Positions 24,779 through 32,847 of a DNA stretch of 32,847 bases are shown here, one piece after another. The stretch is from Devosia naphthalenivorans (GTDB taxonomy: Bacteria; Pseudomonadota; Alphaproteobacteria; Rhizobiales; Devosiaceae). Within the stretch, counting starts at the first letter, position 1, and each line of letters starts with the position of its first letter. A program made the position numbers and the translations under genes. The stretch lies in contig NZ_PYVW01000026.1 in NCBI RefSeq assembly GCF_003056355.1, forward strand, positions 1 through 32,847, given 5' to 3'. The notes beneath the pieces were generated by a model that saw nothing but the letters and a program-made list of their open reading frames with translations, ran no database searches and was not told the origin of the DNA.

Positions 24779-27700
24779 TTAAACTTGGCTTTGGCGGGCT
24801 AGTTCATTGCGCTTGGTGGGCCAAGCACCGGTGACAAAGTAAGACGAGCGTCTTTTCGCTATCAGAGTGGCCCGCACCGCAGCCATGCGCAAAGATAGAT
24901 CCATGTCGGCATCGGCCACTTGTTTACGGTCGAGGAAGTGCCCGACCGTCCATCGGTCGATATAATCCACAAGTTCGGGCACGTCGGTCTGCCGTAGATA
25001 GGCAACAGCTACAGCCCAATCATCTTTCCTGTGGCGAACCAACGCATCGATCGCTGTTCCGGTAGCCCGAAACCGGCGTTCTACAGGCACGGTGTCATCG
25101 CTCCAAAGGGCGGTCACAAAAGCCTGCACCACCTTGAGATGGGAGCCGATGTCGGCTGCCTTGTTCCCGATGAAGCGGCACAGAGCATTGAGGTCGTCCA
25201 AGGTCTCACCCCTTGCAGCATCAAAGAGTGCCTGCCACCCGATGCTGACATGCTCGTGGCGCCGCCAAGCTAGTGACGCAACAAGCTCGGAGTGCCTGGA
25301 CCTGGTCAACAAGTCATGATCCAGGGCGTAGTTGAAGACGGCTTGCAACCAAGTACCCTGCGCGCCTGCGACCTGCTCCGCATATTCCCTGAAGAACTTG
25401 TCTTCAGAAAGCAACAGCCGGCCCTCCGCTGCCGCGAAAGTAGCGTCGAGCACATGTGAGCCAAAACCGTCGGTGATTGTTCGAGCTATCTCATGTAATT
25501 CGTCTGGCGCAGCGACCGACAGGACATCGCAAGCAGCTGTGATCTTTTCCACTTGCTCGTCTACAAACGCCTTGGCAGCACTGACTTCCTCCGCCGACTG
25601 GATACGCCGAACGAATTCCCCATCATGCAAGCCCAGAGTCATGCTTTCACCACGGGCAAAGTTTCGCTCTCTCAGGTTAGCGAGATCATCCAGGGTGCTC
25701 TGGGTCACCGAGGGCCTTCCGAACACCCCGGTGAGGACATCGAAGGCGTTCATAGTCGCCACTGACCAGGCGGCGTAGGTGTCAAGAACCGCTCCTCCCG
25801 CTCGACGTGTCTGAATCAACTTCGCTGCAGCAAGGCGTTCCGGCACATTCCCGGAGCATGTGGTCAGGTCAGCTCCCAAGCTGCGGATATAGTCAACGAA
25901 GCCGATCACGTCATTCCCTGCCATGGTAGCTACCATGTTCAGGGGAATATGCTGTTCCAGGTAAAAGGCCGCGATCTCGCGGCTCCTGTCGGCCATCTTC
26001 TTTACCTGGTCCAAGATCGGCTGGATGTCCTCATCTTTGGCCGTGAAGCTTAGAAACCCCTGCTCATTGGGAAACCTCGCCTCAAAATTTTGCAGCACAT
26101 CATGCAAGGCATGCAGGTACTTGTGCTTTATCTCCGTAACTGTCCAAGTGCGTTTCTCGCCAAAGGCTGCGGCAACCCCAAATGACTCACCAACACGCAG
26201 GTCCGAACTCGCGGCGACAATCGGGTGGGCGGTCGACATAAGGCCTTCCCCGGGTCTGTTGTCGCTTTCTGTAACGATGAAACTTTGATTGTGACCATCG
26301 GCGTCTTCGATTCTCACCCACGCATCGACCTGAACCGTCTCGACACCCGGGATCTTGATTTCTTCGCGTCGCCCTATGACCAGTCCGAAGTACCGCATCG
26401 CAACTTCGGGATCGTTTCGGCTGACGACGATGGTTGCATAGGCGATCGAAAGAGCCTCATCGGCCCGTCCCGCCTCAGCAAGTTCAAGCGCAAGGGTCAT
26501 CTTCTGCGCGGGACTTCCGGGAAGGTCTGATGCCGAAAGTGTCGACAGCAAATCGGCGATGTCCCTTGTACGCCCCCGACGCCGCAGCGTAGCGAATAGA
26601 GGAAGCAGGTTGTCTAGTGAAGGCTCAATCTCGGCGGCACGCCTGAGTGCAGTTTCAGCTTGTCCGAGTGCCCCCCGGTTGAAGTGCATCATCCCAGCTG
26701 CGCGCTGGAAGCTCGGAACGTTCCGAACGGATTCCGGCAGTGCCAGGAAAAACTCCACTGCCCGGCGCCGAACTGGAGTGTCGTTGACCATCGCGTTCGC
26801 CAACATACGCAACTCAAAGCTGTCAAGCGTCAAATCCACATGCCCGTTCAGCAATTCCGCCACGACAGTCCATTCCTGGCTGCGAGCCGCATGCATTGCG
26901 ACGGTCACACGCGCGGCGAAATGACTATCATCGGAAATGCCGCTGAGAGCAGCGTTGAAACAGGCGTCCGCTAGCTCCGTGAAACCTCGGAACTTGGCGT
27001 AGTCAGCTACTGCTATCGTAGCGCGGACGTCATTTTCGGCAGCAGCCGCAAGATCGCGAACTGCCTCTTCCTCGTTTTCTCCCGGGTTCAAGCGAACCGA
27101 GGCAATCCCGATTAAAGCCTCGAAAAGCCGGCGTTCCACTTCCGGCACCAAATCATGAGGTGTGTTTGCAAGCGCCGCAATTGCGGCCCAGTCCTGCCGA
27201 CTTGAGTGATATCTCATAGCCAGCACTGTGGTCGCTTCGGTCGCCGGAAGAGATGGGAAGATGGATTTCGCCAAGGCGTCGTCATCCGCATCGATCGCCA
27301 GCATCATCGCACGGGTGCAGAGTTCAGGGTCCGACGGTGCCCGGGCCAAACCTTCGCCGGCAACCCTGCGCGCAGCTTCGAAGTCGCTGAGCACATAGTA
27401 GCCGAGCACAAGGTTCGAGCAGACAGCCACGTCTTCCGGACGGAGCGGCCCATCCGATTGACGTCTCTTTCGCCAATGTTCATCTAGCACCGCTAGGCTT
27501 ATCCTCAGCTGTTCCTTTTTACCTTCATTGAGTAGTCGGGTATTTTGGAAGCCATCGTCGTTGATGATTTCTTCCATTGTTGCTTCAGCGGCAAACAACG
27601 ACAGCAGCGAGTTGTCAGGAAAGCGGGCACTAGCTTCCAGGGCCTTGGTCTTCCATTGTGACGGGGTTCGCCGTCGCGCGAAATCGACCATTGCGACGGT

Positions 27701-28750
27701 TACGTCTTCGGAGTTTCGGACCGAAGCCGGCAGGCGAGACAAAGGGTCGAGGATACCTGGATCGAAACGCATGGCCTGAACCAGGTATCCCGCCAACCCC
27801 TCATTGTGCGGGTCAACTGCCAGCGCTTGTTCACCGAACTCCATCAGGTCTTCCCAGCGCCGTTGGATCAACAAGCCGAACGCCTTATTCACCGCCGCCT
27901 TGGGCTCGTCCGGCGCATGACCCGCTGCGCCGACGAGCAGCGAACCGGCGGCTTCCTCGTCACCGATATCGTACAGGCAGGAACCCATGTTTGCCTTGAT
28001 ACGGAAGAGGATTCGTCCCGAAGCAGTCCCTTCTACCCTCGACAGCAATCCCCGAAACAACTCAAGGGCGGCGCTTGGCCGACCCTCATGTGCCATGGTC
28101 CTGTATTGATCGATCTCGGCGTCAAGGAGGGCGTCGACTGTACTTGTCGATGACTGCCCATCATCGGCGGGCGGCTTCACCGCATGTACAATGGTAGCCA
28201 GCGTAGCTTGAATTTCGCCGAACGCGACACGGTTCTCGGCAGCCGCTTTCATGCTGATAGACACTGCCAGCTCGCCATGCGCAGTATGGCCGGGATCGAA
28301 CGCCTTCAGTGCCTCGGGATCTCTTGCGATCCGCTCCTCCAAACTGCCCCACCCCCAGATCTGAATGCGTATGGGGTGAGCAGTTTGGCTGTGCTCGGCG
28401 GTCAGTTCCCTAGCCAGCTCTTGCATCACCGCATCGTCAGGCGCGGTGGTGACAATGAAGTACTCTTTCAAAGGCGGCTTGAAGGTCAGGGCCTTCGCGA
28501 CTTCCTCGCGAACCTCGTTGGCCGTAAGTTTCTTGCCTGGGCCTTTCAGCTTGCACTGAATCCCAACCGTACGAGCCGTGTCCTCTTTTCGGTAACCGAA
28601 CAGGTCCACCCCATGCTGCTCCTGTCCGCGCCTGCCGACCCGCTCGACGTTCGGATCTTTCAGCAGACCAGACCACAGCACGACACAGGCGCGCTCAAAC
28701 GCCTGTTCGTCTGCCGGCTTGGGTATCTGTGTAGATGCAAGTGCTGACAT
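24779..28750 (-). CDS. REase-TPR-GreAB-C-PIN-type conflict (defence) protein
   Basis: A 1323-residue protein starting at an ATG at 28750. Domains by pattern: residues 1-150, a PD-(D/E)xK nuclease-like domain with Glu19 in AFERACVVLW, Asp49 in QHGVDLFG and Gln65-Cys66-Lys67 in GIQCK; residues about 210-790, many TPR-like helical repeats (for example ALRRAAEIEPSLDNLLPLFATL); residues about 800-878, a strand-rich part with TAHPIVAASSDLRVGESFGV and a following WTVTEIKHKYLHALHDVLQ, resembling the GreA/B C-terminal domain; residues about 980-1160, a PIN-like nuclease beginning GAVLDTYAAWSV with Asp990. This is the layout of the TPR-GreAB-C-PIN conflict family, with a nuclease added in front. Such proteins are thought to sense stress or infection and cut RNA or DNA. 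I infer a defence role; no antitoxin is adjacent. Confidence 0.65.
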   Translation of the reverse strand: MSALASTQIPKPADEQAFERACVVLWSGLLKDPNVERVGRRGQEQHGVDLFGYRKEDTARTVGIQCKLKGPGKKLTANEVREEVAKALTFKPPLKEYFIVTTAPDDAVMQELARELTAEHSQTAHPIRIQIWGWGSLEERIARDPEALKAFDPGHTAHGELAVSISMKAAAENRVAFGEIQATLATIVHAVKPPADDGQSSTSTVDALLDAEIDQYRTMAHEGRPSAALELFRGLLSRVEGTASGRILFRIKANMGSCLYDIGDEEAAGSLLVGAAGHAPDEPKAAVNKAFGLLIQRRWEDLMEFGEQALAVDPHNEGLAGYLVQAMRFDPGILDPLSRLPASVRNSEDVTVAMVDFARRRTPSQWKTKALEASARFPDNSLLSLFAAEATMEEIINDDGFQNTRLLNEGKKEQLRISLAVLDEHWRKRRQSDGPLRPEDVAVCSNLVLGYYVLSDFEAARRVAGEGLARAPSDPELCTRAMMLAIDADDDALAKSIFPSLPATEATTVLAMRYHSSRQDWAAIAALANTPHDLVPEVERRLFEALIGIASVRLNPGENEEEAVRDLAAAAENDVRATIAVADYAKFRGFTELADACFNAALSGISDDSHFAARVTVAMHAARSQEWTVVAELLNGHVDLTLDSFELRMLANAMVNDTPVRRRAVEFFLALPESVRNVPSFQRAAGMMHFNRGALGQAETALRRAAEIEPSLDNLLPLFATLRRRGRTRDIADLLSTLSASDLPGSPAQKMTLALELAEAGRADEALSIAYATIVVSRNDPEVAMRYFGLVIGRREEIKIPGVETVQVDAWVRIEDADGHNQSFIVTESDNRPGEGLMSTAHPIVAASSDLRVGESFGVAAAFGEKRTWTVTEIKHKYLHALHDVLQNFEARFPNEQGFLSFTAKDEDIQPILDQVKKMADRSREIAAFYLEQHIPLNMVATMAGNDVIGFVDYIRSLGADLTTCSGNVPERLAAAKLIQTRRAGGAVLDTYAAWSVATMNAFDVLTGVFGRPSVTQSTLDDLANLRERNFARGESMTLGLHDGEFVRRIQSAEEVSAAKAFVDEQVEKITAACDVLSVAAPDELHEIARTITDGFGSHVLDATFAAAEGRLLLSEDKFFREYAEQVAGAQGTWLQAVFNYALDHDLLTRSRHSELVASLAWRRHEHVSIGWQALFDAARGETLDDLNALCRFIGNKAADIGSHLKVVQAFVTALWSDDTVPVERRFRATGTAIDALVRHRKDDWAVAVAYLRQTDVPELVDYIDRWTVGHFLDRKQVADADMDLSLRMAAVRATLIAKRRSSYFVTGAWPTKRNELARQSQV

Positions 28751-29121
28751 AAGCGTCTGGTTTATGGGGCAGAATCGGGTCGGTTGTCACCTGTCCGCGA
28801 GAGTACCGCGCTTAGCGGGTGGCCCGAAAATATCGGCAAGGAAACAAATCTGCCCGGCCAGGCTCCCCACCAAAATCCGCTCTCTCTTACAGCCACAATC
28901 TGGTGAGTTGACGCAACTTGCTTTGCGCCGATTGCAACCACTCGCTTGCAGTAGCTCTAATGTGTCCCAAAATGGGACACCTCTGTAGACCGGAAGTGTT
29001 GATTGCTGCGATTATCCATACAGTGGCAACCCATGTAGGGCCTGTATAGACAGCACCAATATCAGTCGAATAGGAACGCAATTTTCTATGGCACAGCAGT
29101 GAGTTAACGCTCATCACTCCA
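28751..29121. other. Intergenic region between the accessory stretch and pst
   Basis: About 371 bases without a gene. It contains the perfect palindrome listed separately and no recognisable pstS or pstC N-terminal sequence. In the pstC frame there are stops at 29047 and 29068, so pstC cannot extend further upstream. Confidence 0.5.
28962..28980. promoter_or_regulatory. Perfect palindrome, possible operator
   Basis: GTGTCCCAAAATGGGACAC is an 8-bp perfect inverted repeat with a 3-base A spacer, a compact dyad of the size bound by dimeric repressors or activators. It is 160 bp upstream of the pstC frame and 210 bp upstream of the conflict gene start, so it could control either. A hairpin or recombination end is possible too. 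No protein that binds it is identified. Confidence 0.4.
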
Positions 29122-30075
29122 ATGCGGAGTGGCTCTCCTGAACAGAACTATCACCGGTTCTACAGTGCCCGCAACGATGTCGAAATTGCCGTCAACGCGC
29201 TTTTGATGTTCTGCTCTGCGGTGGCGATCCTGACCACCGTGGGCATCGTATTGTCGCTGGTATTCGAAGCCATCCGCTTCTTCAGCTTCATCAACCCGGC
29301 GGATTTCTTCTTCGGCACCGTCTGGAGCCCCAAATTTTCGTCCACGACGACCAATGACCATGGTCAGTACGGCCTGCTTCCCCTGCTGACCGGTACGCTC
29401 TGGGTGGCTACGATTGCCTCGCTCGTTGCGGTTCCGATCGGGCTTATGACAGCGATCTACCTGTCCCAGTATGCCCCACGCAATGTACGCGCGGTAATCA
29501 AGCCGATCATCGAAATTCTCGCCGGCATTCCCACTATCGTCTATGGCTTCTTTGCCCTGGTGACCGTCGGCCCCTTCCTCAAGGGCGCAGGCGCTCTGGT
29601 CGGCCTCGACATCAGCGCCACCAGTGCGTTGACCGCCGGCTTGGTAATGGGCGTCATGATCATTCCCTTCATCTCTTCGCTGAGTGACGACATCCTCAAC
29701 CAGGTTCCGCTGGCCATGCGCGATGGCTCTTACGGCCTGGGCGCCACCCAGTCCGAAACCATTCGAAAAGTGCTGCTGCCCTCTGCATTGCCGGGCATTG
29801 TCGGCGCCTTTCTGCTGGCTGTCAGTCGCGCCATCGGCGAGACCATGATCGTGGTCCTTGCCGCCGGCAACAGCCCGGTGCTGCGCGGTACCCCGCTCGA
29901 ACCGATCTCGACCATCACGGTCTCGATCGTCAACCAGCTGACCGGCGATACCGATTTCACGGGCCCGCAATCCCTGGTGGCTTTCGCGCTGGGTCTAACC
30001 TTGTTCATCATGACCCTCCTTCTCAACATCGCAGCGCTGTACATCGTCCGTCGCTTCCGGGAGCAGTACGAATGA
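29122..30075 (+). CDS. pstC: PstC, phosphate ABC transporter permease, apparently N-terminally short
   Basis: A 317-residue permease with six membrane segments, the EAA loop (MRDGSYGLGATQSETIRKVLLPSALPG) and SRAIGETMIVVLAAGN. It pairs with PstA to form the phosphate channel. The sequence begins at YHRFYSARNDVEIAV, which in rhizobial long-form PstC corresponds to the middle of the protein (RARNxVE), after an extension of some 150 residues. Here stop codons lie shortly upstream, no ribosome site precedes the ATG at 29122, and pstS is absent, so a truncation at a recombination boundary is likely. The length still equals that of short E. coli PstC, so a functional protein is possible. The stop overlaps pstA (ATGA). 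Confidence 0.85.
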   Translation: MRSGSPEQNYHRFYSARNDVEIAVNALLMFCSAVAILTTVGIVLSLVFEAIRFFSFINPADFFFGTVWSPKFSSTTTNDHGQYGLLPLLTGTLWVATIASLVAVPIGLMTAIYLSQYAPRNVRAVIKPIIEILAGIPTIVYGFFALVTVGPFLKGAGALVGLDISATSALTAGLVMGVMIIPFISSLSDDILNQVPLAMRDGSYGLGATQSETIRKVLLPSALPGIVGAFLLAVSRAIGETMIVVLAAGNSPVLRGTPLEPISTITVSIVNQLTGDTDFTGPQSLVAFALGLTLFIMTLLLNIAALYIVRRFREQYE

Positions 30076-31436
30076 CCGATCTTCTTGGCACCGGCCGCAA
30101 GGCGGCCAACGAACGTACTCAGCTGGTTCGCGCCGGACTTCGCCGCCGGCACCGAAACGAGCAGGCCTTCCGCATCCTGGGCATCGTGGCCATCTGCTGC
30201 GCCCTCGGCTTTGTGGCCCTCCTGTTCACCGACGTGCTGCGCAAGGGCATCCCCGCCTTCCATCAGGCGACCCTGCATCTTGACGTCACCTACGATCCAA
30301 CCTTGCTCAACGTCGACCCGGTTCCCGAGCGCACGGCAGGACAGTCGGATGCCGATTTCAACGCCGCCAGGCTCGCTTGGCAGCGCAGCGTGGCGATGCT
30401 GAACTGGAACAAAGTTGTCGAAGCCGCCTTGCGGACCGTCACACCGGCGGGTCTGGAGATCGATAGCCGGCAGCTACTGACCATTCCCGAAACCAACGCC
30501 CGGCACGTCATTCGGGAGGCCTTTGTCGCCAATCCCAACCTGCTCGGCCGGACCCGGAGCTTCGATCTTCTCGCCTCGGCCAATGTCGATAACTGGGTCA
30601 AGGGCAATATCGACCGCGAATTGGGCGATGCGCAGCAGCAGATGCCCGCACAGGCCCGCGCGCTGGTCGATGGGTGGGTGGCCGATGGCACCATCACTCA
30701 GGATTTTGCCTGGGGCTTGTTCACCAATGTCGACAGCCGTGCGGCGCCCGCTTCGGCGGGTCTTGCCGGCGCATTCATGGGCTCGCTCTATATGATGCTC
30801 GTCGTGATCGTGCTGGCGGTGCCGATTGGGGTGGCCAGCGCCATCTATCTGGAAGAGTTTGCCCCCAAATCGCGCCTGACCGATCTGATCGAAGTCAACA
30901 TCAACAACCTGGCGGCAGTGCCGTCAATTGTCTTTGGTCTCCTCGGCGCTGCGGTGTTCATCAACTTCTTCCACCTGCCCCGATCAGCCCCGCTGGTCGG
31001 CGGACTGGTGCTGACACTGATGACGCTGCCGACCATCATCATTGCCACCCGCGCCGCATTGCAGGGCGTTTCACCCGCCCTGCGCCAGGCCGCACTCGGC
31101 CTGGGTGCTTCCAAGACGCAGATGGTGTTCCACCACGTGCTGCCCGTAACCTTCCCCTCGATCCTGACCGCCACGATCATCGGCGTTGCTCAGGCCCTAG
31201 GTGAAACCGCGCCTTTGCTGCTGATCGGCATGAACGCCTTCGTTGCTTCCGTACCGGGCTCGATCGTCGATCAGGCTACGGCGCTGCCAGTGCAGATTTT
31301 CCTCTGGCAGGGCAACGAAAACCGAAACTTCTTTGAAGCCCGTACATCTGCTGCAATCATGGTCTTGCTAGGCCTGATGATCCTTCTCAATGCAGTCGCA
31401 ATCTTCCTACGCACGCGCCTGGAGCGCCGCGCATGA
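30072..31436 (+). CDS. pstA: PstA, phosphate ABC transporter permease
   Basis: A 454-residue long-form PstA. After one membrane segment (about 35-55) there is a large periplasmic insert of about 175 residues, as in rhizobial PstA, then the permease core with [31 protein letters not shown], the EAA loop ([27 protein letters not shown]) and [18 protein letters not shown]. It overlaps pstC and pstB by 4 bases each (ATGA), a tightly coupled operon. Confidence 0.93.
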   Translation: MTDLLGTGRKAANERTQLVRAGLRRRHRNEQAFRILGIVAICCALGFVALLFTDVLRKGIPAFHQATLHLDVTYDPTLLNVDPVPERTAGQSDADFNAARLAWQRSVAMLNWNKVVEAALRTVTPAGLEIDSRQLLTIPETNARHVIREAFVANPNLLGRTRSFDLLASANVDNWVKGNIDRELGDAQQQMPAQARALVDGWVADGTITQDFAWGLFTNVDSRAAPASAGLAGAFMGSLYMMLVVIVLAVPIGVASAIYLEEFAPKSRLTDLIEVNINNLAAVPSIVFGLLGAAVFINFFHLPRSAPLVGGLVLTLMTLPTIIIATRAALQGVSPALRQAALGLGASKTQMVFHHVLPVTFPSILTATIIGVAQALGETAPLLLIGMNAFVASVPGSIVDQATALPVQIFLWQGNENRNFFEARTSAAIMVLLGLMILLNAVAIFLRTRLERRA

Positions 31437-32293
31437 CCAACTTGGAGAATGCACAAATGGATATGCTCGCCGGCAAGGTTAAGATGACTCAGCAATCAGT
31501 GAACACTGCCATGAACCCAAGCGACGCCCTCGATCGCCCCATTCGCCTCACCGCCCGCGACGTCACCGTCCACTATGGTGCCAAGCAGGCTCTGCACGGG
31601 ATTTCCATCGACATCCCCGACCGCGCCGTCACCTCGTTCATTGGGCCCTCGGGCTGCGGCAAGTCGACCTTCCTGCGCTGCATCAATCGCATGAACGACA
31701 CCATCGAAGGCGCCAAGGTCGGCGGCACGATCAAGCTGGATGGGGAAGACGTTTACGATCCCAATCTGGACGTCGTGGAACTGCGCGCCCGCATCGGCAT
31801 GGTGTTCCAGAAGCCGAACCCCTTCCCCAAGTCGATCTACGAAAACGTCGCCTATGGCCCGCGTATTCATGGCCTGGCCCGCAACAAGGCCGACCTCGAC
31901 GAAATCGTTATCTCTTCGCTCCGCAAGGCAGGCCTCTTCGAAGAGGTCAAGGATCGCCTCGGCGAGGCGGGCACCGGCCTGTCTGGCGGTCAGCAGCAGC
32001 GTCTCTGCATTGCTCGCGCCATCGCCGTCGGCCCCGAGGTCATCCTGATGGACGAGCCCTGCTCGGCCCTCGACCCGATCGCAACCGCCATCATCGAGGA
32101 GCTGATCGACGAGCTGCGCGAGAACTACACCATCGTCATCGTCACCCACTCCATGCAGCAGGCGGCCCGCGTGTCGCAGAAGACTGCATTTTTCCACCTG
32201 GGCAATCTGATCGAGGAAGGTGTCACCGAAGACATCTTCACCAACCCGGTCAACAAGCAGACCCAGGACTACATCATGGGCCGCATCGGCTAA
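31433..32293 (+). CDS. pstB: PstB, phosphate ABC transporter ATPase
   Basis: A 286-residue ATPase with Walker [10 protein letters not shown], the Q loop [13 protein letters not shown], the signature LSGGQQQR, Walker [14 protein letters not shown] and the switch His in [11 protein letters not shown]. The ATG at 31433 overlaps pstA by 4 bases with GGAG nine bases upstream; about 40 residues precede the conserved domain, so an internal ATG at 31484 is a possible alternative. It powers phosphate uptake and, by the similarity of the anions, may admit arsenate too. Confidence 0.96.
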   Translation: MTNLENAQMDMLAGKVKMTQQSVNTAMNPSDALDRPIRLTARDVTVHYGAKQALHGISIDIPDRAVTSFIGPSGCGKSTFLRCINRMNDTIEGAKVGGTIKLDGEDVYDPNLDVVELRARIGMVFQKPNPFPKSIYENVAYGPRIHGLARNKADLDEIVISSLRKAGLFEEVKDRLGEAGTGLSGGQQQRLCIARAIAVGPEVILMDEPCSALDPIATAIIEELIDELRENYTIVIVTHSMQQAARVSQKTAFFHLGNLIEEGVTEDIFTNPVNKQTQDYIMGRIG

Positions 32294-32313
32294 GGCACGG
32301 AAGGATCATCATC

Positions 32314-32847
32314 ATGGCTAATTCCGGCAAGGAACACATCGTTCAGTCCTACTCGGACGAACTCACCGCACTGGCCCAGGCCATTGCCGAAATGGGTGGT
32401 CAGGTAGAGGTTGCCATCGAAAACGGCACCAAGGCCCTGCTCAAGCTCGATCGCGAGCTTGCCGATCTCACCATCATCGCCGACCAGCGCATCGACGACA
32501 TGCAGCGCCGGATCGACGACATGGCCGTGTCCATGATCGCCCGTCGCCAGCCCATGGCGTCGGACCTGCGCGCCATCGTCACGTCCATCCACGTGGCCTC
32601 CGATCTGGAGCGCGTCGGCGACATGGCCAAGCAGCTGGCACGCCGCTCGCTCAAGCTCGAAGGCATGAGCCTGCAGCCCACGTTCTACAATGGCGTCAAG
32701 AACATGACCGCGCTGGTGCTGCGCCAGATCAAGGAAGCGCTCGACGCCTATGCCAGCCGCGATGCGGCGGCCGCCATCGAGGTTTGCAATCGCGACGACG
32801 AAGTCGATGCCATGCATACCTCCCTGTTCCGCGAACTTCTGACCTAC
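32314..32847 (+). CDS. phoU: PhoU, phosphate uptake regulator, cut by the window end
   Basis: The ATG at 32314 follows GGAAGG by 9 bases and 178 codons are present before the window ends; the C-terminal part is missing. The PhoU helical repeats are seen, including RRQPMASDLRAIVTSIHV and SDLERVGDMAKQLARRSL with the metal-binding Asp/Glu pattern ExxxD. PhoU links Pst transport to the PhoR-PhoB phosphate response. It is 20 bases after pstB. Confidence 0.93.
   Translation, partial: MANSGKEHIVQSYSDELTALAQAIAEMGGQVEVAIENGTKALLKLDRELADLTIIADQRIDDMQRRIDDMAVSMIARRQPMASDLRAIVTSIHVASDLERVGDMAKQLARRSLKLEGMSLQPTFYNGVKNMTALVLRQIKEALDAYASRDAAAAIEVCNRDDEVDAMHTSLFRELLTY

Noticed and set aside
29104..29970. 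Long minus-strand frame (288 codons) opposite pstC
   Set aside because: Composition rich in Arg, Gly, Gln and Asp is typical of antisense of a high-GC membrane-protein gene; the pst reading is unmistakable.
31496..32197. Minus-strand frame of 233 codons opposite pstB
   Set aside because: Antisense of a clear ABC ATPase with all motifs.

Overview
The window most likely comes from an alphaproteobacterium, probably of the Hyphomicrobiales. This rests on the protein sequences, the long-form PstA, the high G+C coding bias and the aioXSR-aioBA gene order. The genus cannot be fixed from sequence alone. No rRNA, tRNA, transposase, integrase or CRISPR array was seen.

Layout: (a) 1-3762, plus strand: the C-terminal end of a cation diffusion facilitator, a large membrane-anchored NodB-like deacetylase-type protein, and a lipoprotein L,D-transpeptidase. 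(b) 4123-19223: an arsenite-oxidation island. On the minus strand it holds the sensing module aioX-aioS-aioR, the enzyme genes aioB-aioA, a small exported protein, and a run of molybdenum-cofactor genes (moeA, moaA, moaD, moaE, a frameshifted HNH-nuclease gene, moaC). A c-type cytochrome and a lone molybdate permease gene modB follow. moeB and mog lie on the plus strand at the two ends of the Moco set. (c) 19283-28750: an accessory stretch of mostly unrecognised genes: a possible HEPN-like protein, a DUF3422 membrane protein, two small hypotheticals, a CoiA-like zinc-finger protein, a KfrA-like DNA-binding coiled-coil protein with an operator-like repeat, and a 1323-residue REase-TPR-GreAB-C-PIN-type conflict protein. 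(d) 29122-32847, plus strand: pstC-pstA-pstB-phoU of the high-affinity phosphate system, with pstS absent and pstC apparently short at its N-terminus.

How the genes fit together: AioX should bind arsenite in the periplasm and signal through the kinase AioS to the sigma-54 activator AioR. AioR should switch on aioBA, whose product oxidises arsenite to arsenate and passes electrons to cytochrome c. AioA needs a molybdopterin cofactor, and the same transcription unit carries the genes to make it. Arsenate is a phosphate analogue, so a nearby Pst system is a recurring neighbour of aio islands.

The most informative observation is regulatory. Both aioB and the distant cytochrome c gene have a canonical sigma-54 promoter preceded by the same palindrome, CGTTCG-N6-CGAACG. 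Each also has a second, degenerate copy exactly 29 bp (centre to centre) nearer the promoter. This looks like an AioR operator pair and defines a two-promoter regulon inside the island. The most unusual protein is the four-domain conflict protein at 24779-28750.
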